Shown in pieces: positions 22,365 to 35,649 of a DNA stretch of 64,000 nt. Origin of the DNA: Paracentrotus lividus (Eukaryota; Echinodermata; Echinoidea; Camarodonta; Echinidae); the NCBI GenBank assembly GCA_940671915.1, contig CALNVZ010003425.1, forward strand, positions 41,269,518-41,333,517, in the 5' to 3' direction. The notes under the pieces are model-generated. The model made no database searches and was not told the origin of the DNA. It worked only from the letters and a program-made list of their open reading frames with translations. The stretch's first letter is position 1, and every line of letters begins with the position of its first letter. Made by a program: the position numbers and the translations under genes.

Positions 22365-22740
22365 GTGCTCCATCCGCGCTCCCCGTAGACCCACACGCTG
22401 TAACTGCCGTTTGCAAATTGCAAAGGCATTTTCCCCGCCGCGCGGCCGGCGCCGCCGACCCCGGGGATCGCAGGAGGCCGGGTCCTCATTGCGGATCGCG
22501 ACCTTCGTTTTCTTCGACGAGCTCGCGTTGGACGCAGGGCGACGATTCCCTGGACGACGAAATTCCCATTGGCTCGCGTGCTTTAAGGCGACGCGCGAAA
22601 ACAAGCAGACGACGGAAAGAGTGTCCGTCGGAAGTGTCCCTGTCTCCTTTCAAGACTGGACCAGTATTTCACGGCTCCGTCCAACGCCCTTTCATGGGCA
22701 AGCCGTGTGCCAACCCGTTGTCGCGCCGATGACGAAATAA
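22365..22740. other. CpG-rich block
   Basis: An abrupt rise in GC and CpG content (CGCGCGGCCGGCGCCGCCG near 22440) in an AT-rich region, with an inverted CCAAT word (CCCATTGGCTCGCG near 22565). A related but diverged stretch (TTTCCTCGACGA, CCCATTGACTTGCG) lies at 30440-30470, so it is more likely part of a repeat family than a host promoter. Open frames through it are long only because stop codons are rare in GC-rich DNA. Confidence 0.5.
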
Positions 22741-23150
22741 GAAAAACGTCTGAACGGTTAGTCTTTCATCTGATTAGAGCGTCTGGGTCTCTGGAGTTAA
22801 TCCGATAAGGGAGATAATCGCCTGCCGATATCATTTTTAAGTAAAAACCTAGATTGATCAGTGATTGAAATCGCAATTCGAAATTGGTATATTTCAAATC
22901 TACGTTAAAAGTTCTCCTAACAGAGCAAACACTTTTCGAAATGCGACACTTTTTAAAGCAGTATTTTTGAAGAACCGCGTCCAATTTTTATTTAATTTGC
23001 CGTGATCAGATAGGATATGCAGATAGACACACCTGTCTCCGATGGCCTTTGTTTACTCTTGGGCACGTATGTTCGTCCTCGGATCTTGGTGGGCAAAGTG
23101 GGTGGAGCTAGTTGTTATGGGCAACGAAGCGTTCGTTAACTTCTTTTCAT

Positions 23151-25097
23151 CATGAATAAAAAAGCATAACTTTTTAACAACATTGTTTTTAGCAAAATAA
23201 CTTGGCAAGGGTGTTGTTAGAGTTATCGACTAGATTTGTGTAAAAATTAGATTGATTCATCGAGTAATCCATAAATGAGTACACATCAAAAAGTAAATTG
23301 TCACTGATAGACCTAAAATGCCTTAATACTTTGAAAAATGTCAATAAAAAAAAGAAAACAAATATATAAATCCAAATTATTATATATATTCGAAAAGAGT
23401 AACTCCTCTCGCATCTTCTGGTACCATTTTTGTGTGGTGTGTCTTTACGCTTGTATGAACACGACGTACTGTTGCGAACATGTCAATTTCGAATTGTGCA
23501 AGGGTGGGGATGAAATTGAAACAACAAAAGCTGACAAAAAAGCAACTCCATCATGAATAAAAAGCATAACTTTTTAACAGCATTGTTGTTAGCCAAATAA
23601 ATTGGCAAGGGTGTTGTTAGAGTTATCGAGTAGATTCTGTGTAAAAAATTAGATTGATTCATCGAGTAATCCATAAATGAGATACACATCAAAAAGTAAA
23701 CTGTCACTGACAGACTAAAAAGGTCTCTTAAATACTTTTGAAAAGTGATTATTTTGTCTTTGACGTGTGCTCACTCATGCTGACTCTACAGATTTATCTC
23801 ATTTTCACACAAATTGTAGTCGATATGTGTAACAACGCCCCTGCCAAGTCATTTAGCGCAAGACATTTTCGTTAAAAAGTTTATGCTATTTAATCAGGAT
23901 GAAGTTGTTTTTTTGATAGCATTTGTTGTTTTGATTTTACTCCCACTTTTGCACAATTCGAAATTTACATGTTCGCAAAAATGCGCCGTATTCATCCAAG
24001 CGTAAAGATATTACACACAAAATTGGTACCGAAAGATGCGGGAGGAGTTATTCTTTCAGAACGTATAATAATTGAGGGTGTATAAATTGGTTTACATTTA
24101 ATTGACATTTTTCAAGATGAAAAGTTTTTTTTTACACTCGGTAATATAATACAGTGGTGGCCAAAATTATTAGAACACCAAGCATGAGTTTAGTTATTTC
24201 ATTCAGTAGACAGTAAAATACCTATAAAAAGGTTGGTATGTCTCCAAAAGTCATCATTATGCTTAAGAAACTAAATAACATATCCATGCGTTGGGAACTC
24301 GCCTCCAATGGCCCTTTTGTGTTTACGCCACTAATTGAAAAAAAAATCTAAAAATCTTGCCCCTATCAGGATCAAAGTGTCATAACGTAAAAGTATTAAG
24401 CCTCTCCGTCCAAAAGTAATATATTTCCTGAAAGGAAATTTCCTGAGGATGTCAAAAATGGTATTCATAATATAAGTGAAGAAGTAACATCTTATTGTGG
24501 TTTTTTTAATTATTTTTGAGGGCCCCAAATTTGTAATTCAGAGCCCCTATTTAAGTTTACCTTCTTAAGAACCCTTAATTTTTACCATATTTTAATTTCC
24601 CATGAAATTTCCTTTAGAATAAGTATTTATAAGTACATTTCCTCATTTGTATTGGTAGGGTTATTTTGGTTATCTTACGACCAGGGTTGGGGCAATCCAT
24701 CTCTCTGTAGCTAACAGAGTAAAAATACACGAAAGACAGAAATAAACATCCATATTTTCACCGTTGTTTTTCATATCATTGATTTTTGCTTGACTTGAGT
24801 TATTTTTGTCTTTGCTGGCCGATTTATTTGATTATTGTTGAATCCCTCCTGGCGTGCCATACAAAGGTGATAAATGAATACGTCCTTCACAAAAGTGGGC
24901 ATTGCTCACTGAAGAATGCGTTACTTGACCCAAGTGAGGTGAATGGGTACCGGTAGGAAGAAATTCCTTGAATGCTGTGAGCGCCCTTCGGGGTTGCCTA
25001 GCTAATCCGGGTAATAATAATATAATGGGCCTTCAGCCCTCTCTACAGAGTGGATACGTGCGCAATACAAATCACATTATTATTATTATTATTATTA

Positions 25098-25128
<31 letters not shown>

Positions 25129-25934
25129 ATATATTATTATCAACACCTATTATTACTGTAAGAGAGCCGTCCGTGCTCCATCCGCGCTCCCGTAGACCAC
25201 ACGCTGTAACTGCCGTTTGCAAATTGCAAAGGCATTTTCCCGCGCGCGGCCGGCGCCGCCGACCCCGGGGATCGCAGGAGGCCGGGTCCTCATTGCGGAT
25301 CGCGACCTTCGTTTCTTCGACGAGCTCGCGTTGGACCCAGGGCGACGATTCCCTGGACGACGAAATTCCCATTGGCTCGCGTGCTTAGGCGACGCGCGAA
25401 AACAAGCAGACGACGGAAAGAGTGCCTCGGAAGTGTCCCTGTCCCTTTCAAGACTGGACAGTATTCACGGCTCCGTCCAACGCCCTTTCATGGGCAAGCC
25501 GTGTGCCAACCCGTTGTCGCGCCGATGACGAAAAAAAAAACGTCTGAACGGTTAGTCTTTCATCTGATTAGAGCGTCTGGTCTCTGGAGTTAATCGATAA
25601 GGGAGATAATCGCCTGCCGATATCATTTTTAAGTAAAAACCTAGATTGATCAGTGATTGAAATCGCATTCGAAATGGTATATTTCAAATCTACGTTAAAA
25701 GTTCTCCTAACAGAGCAAACACTTTCGAAATGCGACACTTTTTAAAGCAGTATTTTTGAGAACCGCGTCAATTTTTATTTAATTTGCCGTGATCAGATAG
25801 GATATGCAGATAGACACACCTGTCTCCGATGGCCTTTGTTACTCTTGGGCACGTATGTTCGTCCTCGGATCTTGGTGGGCAAAGTGGGTGGAGCTAGTTG
25901 TTATGGCAACGAAGCGTCGTTAACTTCTTTTCAT
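23151..25934. repeat. Direct tandem duplication A, second copy (2.78 kb)
   Basis: Matches 20310-23150 end to end with scattered one- or two-base deletions, mostly in homopolymers. It contains the twins of the Tc1/mariner end (24152), SINE (about 24890), microsatellite (about 25076) and CpG-rich block (about 25170-25535). It ends TTCTTTTCAT immediately before duplication B. Confidence 0.95.
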
Positions 25935-27620
25935 GATTTTCTCATGATATAAAATGTCTGACATGCAATATTCTAAAACCCACTGAAATACTCAAAAACC
26001 GGCAAAACGGTGAAATACACCTCTCCTTTGGATATAATGTATCAAATAAACCAATTCATCAAACATTGGCAGATTTTTTGTTCAGTTTTATGCATTTGAA
26101 AGCAACATCAAAATGAACATCAAAATATAGAAATTATGTAAGCTTTTATAAATCTTACTTTTTCAATATCTGGTAAATTTTTAATAGTTGGAAATTTTAT
26201 GACAATGGAATTAGAAGTTTTCTGAACTGATGTCGTTGTTTGCTTAGATGTTATAGTTTTTTTTGACTTGTTGACACGCCGTTGAAATCAGGTAAAAATC
26301 TTTCCTTTTTTACTTATTTTCGTAACATGTAGTTTTTATCAGCATGTCAGTTGTTTATTTTTCATTTTCATTATAAATCAATCATGGAGATGGAAATCGG
26401 GATTGTGGAAAATACAGTGTATGTCTATGTTTCGTAGGATCAATGCTGCTGAAAAGAGAATACGGGTTCATATTTCATGAAAAAAGTCGCCGATTATAAA
26501 ATATGACGTGTGTTGAGAATATTGATATCGCCACGTCTTTCGGCCCAGACATCAGTCCCATTCCGATATTGAATGCCCGACATTTCAAACCAGGAGCAGG
26601 CGGACTGAACGAACCCTTACCGTAGACCGACCAGCTCCCGTGGCTTGCCCGTGGCTGTCTTCAGTAAGGTGATGACAATGTTGCCAGCACATTTCCAATG
26701 AGTTTCATCAACATAAACCGGAGCTTTAAACTTTAAAAATTGTTCTTAGCTATCCATATGCGTTGGGCATCTGAGCATCCTTATTATAGGTTCCTTATTA
26801 TAGGTAAACTGAATATCTACATGTCTAATAATTAGAAGAACACTACTAACAAGCATTAAGTCATCATGGTACGTGTGAAATATTGCGTAATACCGGAATG
26901 GGACTGATGTCTGGGCGCGGTTAGACTGGGTCGAAAGACGCGGCGCCGTATGCTGGCATTTGCAAATGTTTTGGGCTTAAGTTTCGGGTGAAATATACAT
27001 AATACGTCAATAAAAGTGTATTTTCTTTCGGGGTTAATAAGTTGATAAAAGTCTTCCTTTTTTAACAGAATAAAGAGTAATAAAAAAAAACCTCTTAATT
27101 CATTTCTTAGGGTATAGGGAAAGCAAAGAATAGAGCATGACTGTGATATAATGAGGTGAATGATTGATGTGAAATGTTAATTAAAGTACCCTCTTTGTAG
27201 AAATAAAGGAAAAAGACATTAATCTTATCATTCTGTGCATTCTAACTTGATTTTAATCTGCATGTCATTATCAACCTATTCCTTCTTTTTATATCATTTT
27301 TGCTCACAGGGCTTGAGCAAAAAGTAGAAAGCTTAAGGTTAAGGTTACAGAGAAAGGAATGGCTAATGCAATACGGAATTGCGGAGGTGGACAGTCGCGG
27401 ATAGAGTAGGGGCGCCCCCCCCCCCCCAGCCAAAAAAAAAAAAAAAAAAAAAAAGAATCTACAGAAATACCGCCGAAATCTACCCGTATGCTAACCTTCT
27501 TGTTTGCCGAATTATCATTCCCCCCCCCCCCCATTTAATCCTGGATCTGCCACTGATTGAGGAATGAGAGGGAAACAAAGAATATCTATGGCGGCCATCT
27601 CTTCCATGGATGAAAACTAT
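25935..27620. repeat. Direct tandem duplication B, first copy (1.69 kb)
   Basis: Starts GATTTTCTCATGAT and ends GGATGAAAACTAT at the gap. It contains an inverted-repeat pair: CTTTCGGCCCAGACATCAGT near 26536 against ACTGATGTCTGGG near 26901, with flanking words also inverted. This suggests a ~430-bp MITE at about 26520-26955. A poly-C/poly-A tract lies at 27416-27454. No gene is recognised. Confidence 0.93.
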
Positions 27621-27645
27621 NNNNNNNNNNNNNNNNNNNNNNNNN
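27621..27645. other. Assembly gap (25 N)
   Basis: Twenty-five N exactly between the two copies of duplication B. The placement supports a joining artefact. Confidence 1.
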
Positions 27646-29323
27646 GATTTTCTCATGATAAAAATGAGTCTGACATGCAATATTCTAACCCACTGAAATA
27701 CTCAAAAACCGGCAAAACGGTGATATACACCTCTCCTTTGGATATTAATGTATCAAATAAACCAATTCATCAAACATTGGCAGATTTTTTGTTCAGTTTA
27801 TGCATTTGAAAGCAACATCAAAATGAACATCAAAATATAGAAATTATGTAAGCTTTATAAAAATCTTACTTTTTCAATATCTGGTAAATTTTTAATAGTT
27901 TGAAATTTTATGACAATGGAATTAGAAGTTTTCGAACTGATGTCGTTGTTTGCTTAGATGTTATAGTTTTTTTTGACTTGTTGACACGCCGTTGAAATCA
28001 GGTAAAAATCTTTCCTTTTTTACTTATTTTCGTAACATGTATGTTTTATCAGCATGTCAGTTGTTTATTTTTCATTTCATTATAAATCAATCATGGAGAT
28101 GGAAATCGGGATTGTGGAAATACAGTGTATGTCTATGTTTCGTAGGATCAATGCTGTGAAAAGAGAATACGGGTTCATATTTCATGAAAAAGTCGCCGAA
28201 TTATAAATATAGAGCGTGTGTTGAGATATTGATATCGCCACGTCTTTCGGCCCAGACATCAGTCCCATTCCGATATTGAATGCCCGACATTTCAAACCAG
28301 GAGCAGGCGGACTGACGAACCCTTACCGTAGACCGACCAGCTCCCGTGGCTTGCCCGTGGCTGTCTTCAGTAAGGTGATGACATGTTCAGCACATTTCCA
28401 ATGAGTTTCATTCAACATAAACCGGAGCTTTAAACTTTAAAAATTGTTCTTAGCTATCCATATGGTTGGGCATCTGAGCATCCTTATTATAGGTTCCTTA
28501 TTATAGGTAAACTGAATATCTACATGTCTAATAATTAGAAGAACACTACTAACAAGCATTAAGTCATCATGGTACGTGTGAAATATTGCGTAATACCGGA
28601 ATGGGACTGATGTCTGGGCCGGTTAGACTGGGTCGAAGACGCGGCGCCGTATGCTGGCATTTGTCAAATGTTTTGGGCTTAAGTTTCGGGTGAATATACA
28701 TAATACGTCAATAAAAGTGTATTTTCTTTCGGGGTTAATAAGTTGATAAAAGTCTTCCTTTTTTAACAGAATAAAGAGTAATAAAAAAAAACCTCTTAAT
28801 TCATTTCTTAGGGTATAGGGAAAGCAAAGAAATAGAGCATGACTGTGATGATAATGAGGTGAATTGATTGATGTGAAATGTTAATTAAAGTACCCCTCTT
28901 TGTAGAAATAAAGGAAAAAGACATTAATCTATCATTCTGTGCATTCTAACTTGATTTTAATCTGCATGTCATTATCAACCTATTCCTTCTTTTTATATCA
29001 TTTTTGCTCACAGGGCTTGAGCAAAAAGTAGAAAGCTTAAGGTTAAGGTTACAGAGAAAGGAATGGCTAATGCATATCGGAATTGCGGAGGTGGACAGTC
29101 GCGGATAGAGTAGGGCGCCCCCCCCCCCCCCAGCCCAAAAAAAAAAAAAAAAAAAAAGAATCTACAGAAATACCGCGAAATCTACCCGTATGCTAACCTT
29201 CTTGTTTGCCGAATTATCATTCCCCCCCCCCCCATTTAATCCTGGATCTGCCACTGATTGAGGAATGAGAGGGATGAACAAAGAATATCTATGGCGGCCA
29301 TCTCTTCCATGGATGAAAACTAT
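27646..29323. repeat. Direct tandem duplication B, second copy (1.68 kb)
   Basis: Matches 25935-27620 throughout, with small indels (the inverted pair is at about 28245 and 28600, the poly-C/poly-A tract at 29117-29156). Here the sequence runs on through GAAAACTAT into GGCCGGTCGTCG, the start of duplication C. The true continuation after block B is therefore block C. Confidence 0.93.
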
Positions 29324-29868
29324 GGCCGGTCGTCGTGGCCATAAATGTCCATTCTCAATGCTTGAATCCACAGGAGAATTGATCGAATACGAGGTTCGGG
29401 CCCCCTATTGCGAGCCCCCGTGGATTGCTGCCACGGGGCTTGCTGCTATATTATTATTATTATTATCATTATTATTATCATTATTATTATTATTTTCGAA
29501 TCTTTTTTGTCACAATGATAGTTGGGAAAATGAGCTTTATATAAATATAAACCTTTCCCAAGAATCATATATTTTTTTATTGATAGCCATTTCAAAGTGT
29601 AAAGTTCTTTTTGGAACGCACTGTAGAGCGATTTTGTAAATACCGGTGTATCGAAAAAAGGGAAACTCAAGTTTGATCATGAATAATTTAGAAATATTTC
29701 AAAAGTGTATAGTTCTTTTGGGGACGCACTGTATTAGTTCAGATATTCATTATAAATAAAAAAAATAAAAGAACTGAACTCAACATGATAGTTTGATACT
29801 ACATGTACATTATACTAATGCTCAGGTATTTGTATTGTGAGATTATTAACTACGACATTGTTTTATAC

Positions 29869-30004
29869 CTTCCGATGATCCTCGCCGCTATCAGATTCGT
29901 CAGATCCTCCTCCTCCTCCTCCTCCTCTTCTCTCTTCTTCTTCTCTTCTTCTTCTTCTTCTTCTTCATTATCGTCATCATCATCTTCTTCTTCATCTTCC
30001 TCAT
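29869..30004 (-). CDS. Candidate acidic exon, duplicate version
   Basis: Twin of 35650-35790, five bases shorter. The run of Glu codons is interrupted by a frameshifted AAGAAGAGAAGAGAG stretch, and one base is missing from GAATCATCGGAAG. This looks like an error-bearing version of the same exon, not a second exon. See the entry at 35650-35790. Confidence 0.25.
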
Positions 30005-30249
30005 CTTTAATTGGGAAGAAATTTAATTTTAAAATTGTATAATCTAATAACAGCAACAAAATTATCCAGATAGCAAGCTTACGTTGATCGATAAAATCTA
30101 AAATAAATAATGGCGATAAAGAATTATGAATAGTGGCATTGATTGATTGATTTAATTTTATTCACGGCAACTCACATCAGCCAAAAGACTGCTTTTCAGC
30201 AAGTCCGTGTCATAAAAACATACATATTGAATATAAATTAATATCTAAT

Positions 30250-32110
30250 ACCGTTAAACTTCGCGGGTGGTCCTCCATAGACTTTAATTTGCACGGAGGG
30301 TCAACGAACTCGCATCTCCCCTTGAATTCGCCTCGCCGAGGCCCCCGCTTCATCACTCGGGTCGGGTTGGCCGCCCGTCACGGTCTCGCCGCATTTTGAG
30401 CCCGCCACGATATCGGACGTGCAGGCAATCGTCTATTTCCTCGACGAAAAAACCCATTGACTTGCGTTTTGAAGCTCATTACTCCTCGCCCAAGAACATC
30501 GCCCGCATGTAATGCCGAGATCACAGTTCGAGAGGTCCCGTACGTTTTGCCCATCCTACGGCTTTTCGTGGATTAGAGACCTCACGGGTCCCTGATGATT
30601 TTTCATTCTACGCTATTGCGGTCACATATCCTACGGCGCCCGGTCGGTTAAAGTATAAATATGTGGATTGAATCAAAATACGCCCGTGAAGAGACCGTAA
30701 GAGTGCCATTCGGGTGCGACAGATGTTCTTTCGGTGTCCGCTCTGATGAACACGGTGGTTATTATAAGGCTGACCAGTGTTCCTATTTGCAGAATTTGCA
30801 GAAAATAGCTAGGGTCCCTTGAGGAACCCTTGGGGTGCCGTTTATGGTCCCGCAGGAAAGCCAAAAGTAAACCCAAAGCATCGCAAGACACTCACCTTTT
30901 TTACGATCACATACCCATTCTGGGGCCCGTACGGCGAGTAGAACCGTACATAATTGCCATTTTCGGAAGGTGCCAGTCCGGCTCCTTATGATTCTGCGGG
31001 CGCGGGACTTGTTTCACTACCCGTAGAAAAGCCGAAAAGATCTACTGCATGTTCTCGATTCTCCCGGCGTTTTCATGAAAATCGGTAGGCAGTAGACAAC
31101 CCGGTAAAAGCCCGTGGAGTCACTGAGGCCCGCACAGGCACCTGCAGGTGACAGGAAGGGTTCCGCACAGTTTTCCTTTCAATCCTCATTGTAAAAAAAA
31201 GGACTACGGTCTTGCGATGTTTAAGGTTTCCCTGCGGCTATCCTGCGGCACCCTGCCAGGCTTCTGTAGTAAAGTTTTGTCTTAAGCTCTTTTGAGTATA
31301 ATTGCATTTAAATTATTTAGTTTCAAACCACAAATACGACATAGAATACTGTAAATATAAATTTAAATATGGCGGTTTTGATCAAAAGAAAATCATTCTA
31401 TATGAAGTCTGAAAACCATCGCAGTATCACTCAAGATATATATATTAAAAACATTTATGTGGGACTTTTTAATATTTTGAAAATCTGAGCCAATAAAGAG
31501 CACCGTCTCAAATAACTATACACTTTGAAAATGCTCCCAATAAATAATGTATTTAATGTATTCAGAATGCTCATGATCTCCAGCTATCATTATAAGCACT
31601 AGCCCGATAATAATTCATGCTTACAATCTCCAAAGAGAAATTTGACAAATACTAAAAATATGTATACAATATGATTTGAAAAACTTGTGCGAAAGACCAC
31701 ATGGGACCCAGTGGGAGTCGTAGGCGCCATGCGGACCACGACCGGGTACTCCTGACGTCCTTGCGGTGCATGTTGCACCCGCCCGACACCCTCCCGGCTT
31801 GTTAAAGAATTGACAGAAAAACGTGCGGAGCCTACTCGCCACCGATAGGAGGCCGATCGGTCCCCTTTAGTGACTCCACGGGCTTTCCAAGGGCTGTAGA
31901 CCGTCTACCGATTTGATAAAAACGCCGGGATAATCGAGAACATGAAAGCAAAAATCTAGGGGCCCGCGCGATTCTGTAAAAACACACCGGACCCGTAGGA
32001 TCGTAAGGGACCCGGCCAGGAACCTTACGAAAGTGACCGAAATGTTCAAAAATGTCAATTTTACACGCCGTACGGGCCCCGAAACGGTACTGTGATCGCG
32101 GCATTAGCAT
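30250..32110. mobile_element. GC-rich inverted-repeat element, duplication copy 1
   Basis: The segment at about 30905-31140 reappears inverted and diverged at about 31860-32095. Matching words include GGGGCCCGTACGGCG against CGCCGTACGGGCCCC, CATGTTCTCGATTCTCCCGGCG against its near-inverse, and CCCGTGGAGTCACTGA against TAGTGACTCCACGGGC. The ~700 bp between the arms is AT-rich. GC content is far above the flanks. No recognisable protein was found on either strand. The twin lies at about 36010-37925. Confidence 0.75.
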
Positions 32111-33142
32111 AATGTCCTATCCACGTCATCGGTGTATTTTCGGTTTACACACAGCGCTGAGTAAACATACGATACTGTGTTATTTTAGGTCGATTGTGAA
32201 AAGGAGGATCTTAGACGATTGTTTCTCGAATCGATTCCGATAGCGATCCCGTCATGTACGCGTCATATAAAAAATGGATTTTTAAACTGCAATAGACGTA
32301 AAATAACCATCGTAAAGTCATGTTTGTCAGCTATCTTTGCATAAAGAGTCACACAGGTATTAATGTTCATGCTTGGTATTTAAAAATAGAAATTTACGTG
32401 AATTCGGCGATCCTCCATACATATCGTATTTGAAAGTGAATTGACTGAATGATCTGAGTAATGTGAATGAGTGAGAGAGCTGCCTTGAGAAGTTGAGTGC
32501 ATGCAATCAATAATTAGGCTGTAATATAGACGTAAAATAACCATCTGAAGTTTCATGAACTGATGTTTTTTTTTTTCGTGATTTTGCAATTGTTCAGTGC
32601 TCATCTGCATAAATTAACAGAAATGATAATTAGATGGAAAAACGGTAGATAAAATATCATTCTTTTTTAACCTGACTGGAATGGATATGCTGACTTCCTT
32701 ACTTGGATTACTGTCATTATATTATTATTATAATTAAAGATTTACCTCTATTCCTTTTAATTAACCCCAAATTAATGTTCTTCAATTGATTATATTAAGA
32801 TAATCAACCTGGAAATTAATTGCCCTCAAATGTCACACAAGTGACCAGAAAACACAAAAGTTTATGCCCCACCTTAACCATGGCCCTGGTATCATTTATT
32901 TTTTTCCTCCAAAGCTAGATTAAATGTTACCTTGCATCTCACCAAATATGATTCATCAAAAGTTATAATTTGATTATTAGTTAGCAAACAAATGTTTAGT
33001 CACACACATGACCCACTGGGAGGGGGTGGTCATAAAAGGTCTGATTATTTCACTTTCATTGGCTGAAATTAATTTATTTTAGCATTACTATGCTCCAAAA
33101 TGTTTCTGCAATATTATTTTTGCGGAAAAAACAACGAAACTA

Positions 33143-34505
33143 TTAAGGACGTTGCACAGTTGAAACGAAGTCCATGTCACTTTCACACCAAATTTTGCAC
33201 AGAGTTACTGTGGTATCTATGTATGCCAAAAATGCCAAAAATAATATAGGTTCATGTGCTTGATTTTTTGCTACGGGACTTTGAAGTTGCCATATTTGGA
33301 TGGCATGTAAAATACGCATAATTTAATAAATTGGCCTCTGTTAGACCTCGCGATTGCAACAATGAGTTCAAATCGTCATTACTTTGTCAAAACCGTATCA
33401 AAATTTATCAAACCTTTCGAGGTTATTACAAAAAACTGGCACATTTGTACTTATTTTCGAGCCAGCAGCGCCCTCGCGTGGCAAAAATGGTGCGTAAAAT
33501 GGCAAAACCATATCTTAGAGGCTTGGAATCAACAAGAAAATAAAAAAGTATAGTTTTAAGGTGCACTTTTTTAAAAAACCATGAACAGTCTCATCAAATT
33601 TGCAAAGTTGTAGAGGATTCACCGTAAATATGTAGAACTTTTAAAAAGGGGGCATGTGCTCGTTTTCGAACTATCGGCTCCGGAATACTCGCAAATCGGC
33701 TTGAAAAGTCACAAAAACGCGCCGAAAATGTCCAAAAAGCGTGAAAATCCACTCTAAATTAGACGTGATTCAAAATCATGCTCCCAACATTCAAAATCCA
33801 TGTCTTTTTCAACAAATTTACAAAGTTTTAGAGGAACACATACTCAGTGGTAGAAACATTCAAAAAACGGGGTCCATGTGCTCGTTTTTTAACTATCGGA
33901 GCCCGAAATAGTTCGAATTGGCTTTGAAAACCACAAAACGCGCCGAAAACGCCAAACAAGTTTGAGAATCCACCTATATTACACTTGATTCAAAATCATG
34001 CTCTCGAACATTCAAAATCCATGTCAATTTCATCAAAATTTGCCAAGTTGTAGAGGAATATAACTGAAAAGAGTAGGAACATTTAAAATGGGGGGGGTCC
34101 ATGTGGTCGTTTTCACAAAATATCGGCGCTGTAATAGTGGCGAGTCGACTTGAAAAACCACCGAAACGTGCCAAAAATATCAAAATATGTGAAAGCTCTA
34201 TCTAATTTTCGACTTATTCAAATCCTGCTCCCAAAACATTTACAATTCATTCATATGAATCTCTACGCAATCTCTAGAATAAAACGAACATGCACCAACA
34301 TAAATGCTTTACATATCTCTGCAAGTAGGTAAATAATGAACAAAAAGAAGGAATAAATAACATATTTATACAGTTCATTTCTTTAACTCTTTGAACGCTA
34401 AATCGCCCATGAGCCTGTACATTTTTTCATTGTGACGTAGTAAATAATGCGCGCCCAGGATGCGCGGTCAAGATGCGCAGAAACATAACTGTGCAACGTC
34501 CTTAA
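33143..34505. mobile_element. TTAA-flanked non-autonomous element with ~210-bp internal repeats, copy 1
   Basis: Left end TTAAGGACGTTGCACAGTT and right end AACTGTGCAACGTCCTTAA are a perfect 19-bp inverted repeat starting in TTAA, the target of piggyBac-type transposases. Inside are at least three degenerate direct repeats (about 33580, 33790 and 34005) marked by ATTCAAAATC, CATGCTC, GTTGTAGAGGA, GGTCCATGTGCTCGTTTT, AACTATCGG and CGCGCCGAAAA. No transposase. The twin is at 38962-40332. Confidence 0.85.
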
Positions 34506-35649
34506 AACAAAAGTCGAAAAACATAGAAATACATAAGAAATTCACAAAAAAAATGAATACATAAAAAATTGATTTCGATACAATTTTTTTTTTCAAGTAC
34601 AATTGTTAAAATTCCTAATAAGATAATGTTAACACAAAAATTAGCATTCCAGAGGCTTAGTTTGTCAATTAGAACAAAAATTATGAACTCCATACAATGC
34701 ATAATTAGCATAATTAAGTCATATAGAAATAAATTATTATTTGGGAAACTTAACAGTGCTTTCTTGTAGTTTACATCACACACTACCAACGTGCAAATTT
34801 TCGGTGCGCTCGCGCGATCAAAAGGGGCATCATCCCCCCTCCCCCCGCCCCTCCCTCAGTCTTGACAGCTACCAAACACTCCAGTGACTGATTAGAGTTG
34901 AGTTTATAACAAGTTTTTACCACAGCGGATATATTGCTCAAAATGTACATTTTCCGCATATATGTATATTAATCTTTTCTGTACAGTTTGCTATAGGTCA
35001 CATACGTGACTCACTAAAAATGTCACACACGTGACCGACATCACGATATAAAATAATAGATAAAAAAAGAATTTCAGAGATGACTCGGCCGGTCGTCGTG
35101 GCCATAAATGTCCATTCCTCAATGCTTGAATCCACAGGAGAATTGATCGAATACGAGGGTTCGGGCCCCCTATTGCGAGCCCCCGTGGATTGCTGCCACG
35201 GGGCTTGCTGCTAGTTATTATTATTATTATTATCATTATTATTATCATTATTATTATTATTTTCGGAATCTTTTTTGTCACAATGATAGTTGGGAAAATG
35301 AGCTTTATATAAATATAAACCTTTTCCCCAAGAATCATATATTTTTTTATTTGATAGCCATTTCAAAAGTGTAAAGTTCTTTTTGGGACGCACTGTAGAG
35401 CGATTTTGTAAATACCGGGTGTATCGAAAAAAGGGAAACTCAAGTTTGATCATGAATAATTTTAGAAATATTTCAAAAGTGTATAGTTCTTTTGGGGACG
35501 CACTGTATTAGTTCAAGAATATTCATTATAAAAATTAAAAAAATAATAAAGAACTGAACTCAACATGATAGTTTGATACTACATGTACATTATACTAATG
35601 CTCAGGTATTTGTATTGATGAGATTATTAACTACGACATTGTTTTATAC

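Larger units (their letters stand above)
20310..23150. repeat. Direct tandem duplication A, first copy (2.84 kb)
   Basis: Starts CATGAATAAA and ends TTCTTTTCAT. The next base begins the second copy. The content is the right half of the foldback element, a truncated Tc1/mariner-type left end (21324-about 21885), a SINE body (22080-22260), an ATT microsatellite (22263-22333), a CpG-rich block (22365-22740) and 400 bp of plain sequence. Confidence 0.95.
29324..35086. repeat. Direct tandem duplication C, first copy (5.76 kb)
   Basis: Starts GGCCGGTCGTCG and ends TTTCAGAGATGACTC. It holds, in order: an ATT/ATC microsatellite (29450-29500), CAGTGCGTCC-type transposon ends (29600-29735, inverted and facing the same way), a candidate acidic exon (29869-30004, minus), a GC-rich inverted-repeat element (about 30250-32110), a TTAA-flanked element (33143-34505) and AT-rich sequence with CACGTG-type words. 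Confidence 0.95.

Noticed and set aside
22230..22740. Open frames of 100-124 codons over the CpG-rich block
   Set aside because: They include poly-Asn or poly-Ile from the ATT microsatellite, are broken by indels in the twin copy at 25.1-25.5 kb, and show no motif.
29803..30042. Poly-Ser frame on the plus strand opposite the acidic exon
   Set aside because: It is the antisense of the Glu tract. The minus strand has the splice sites and the non-repetitive acidic end.
30120..30180. TTGATTGATTGA tract as the 3' end of a CR1-like element
   Set aside because: The tract is only two or three units and no retroelement coding sequence lies beside it.
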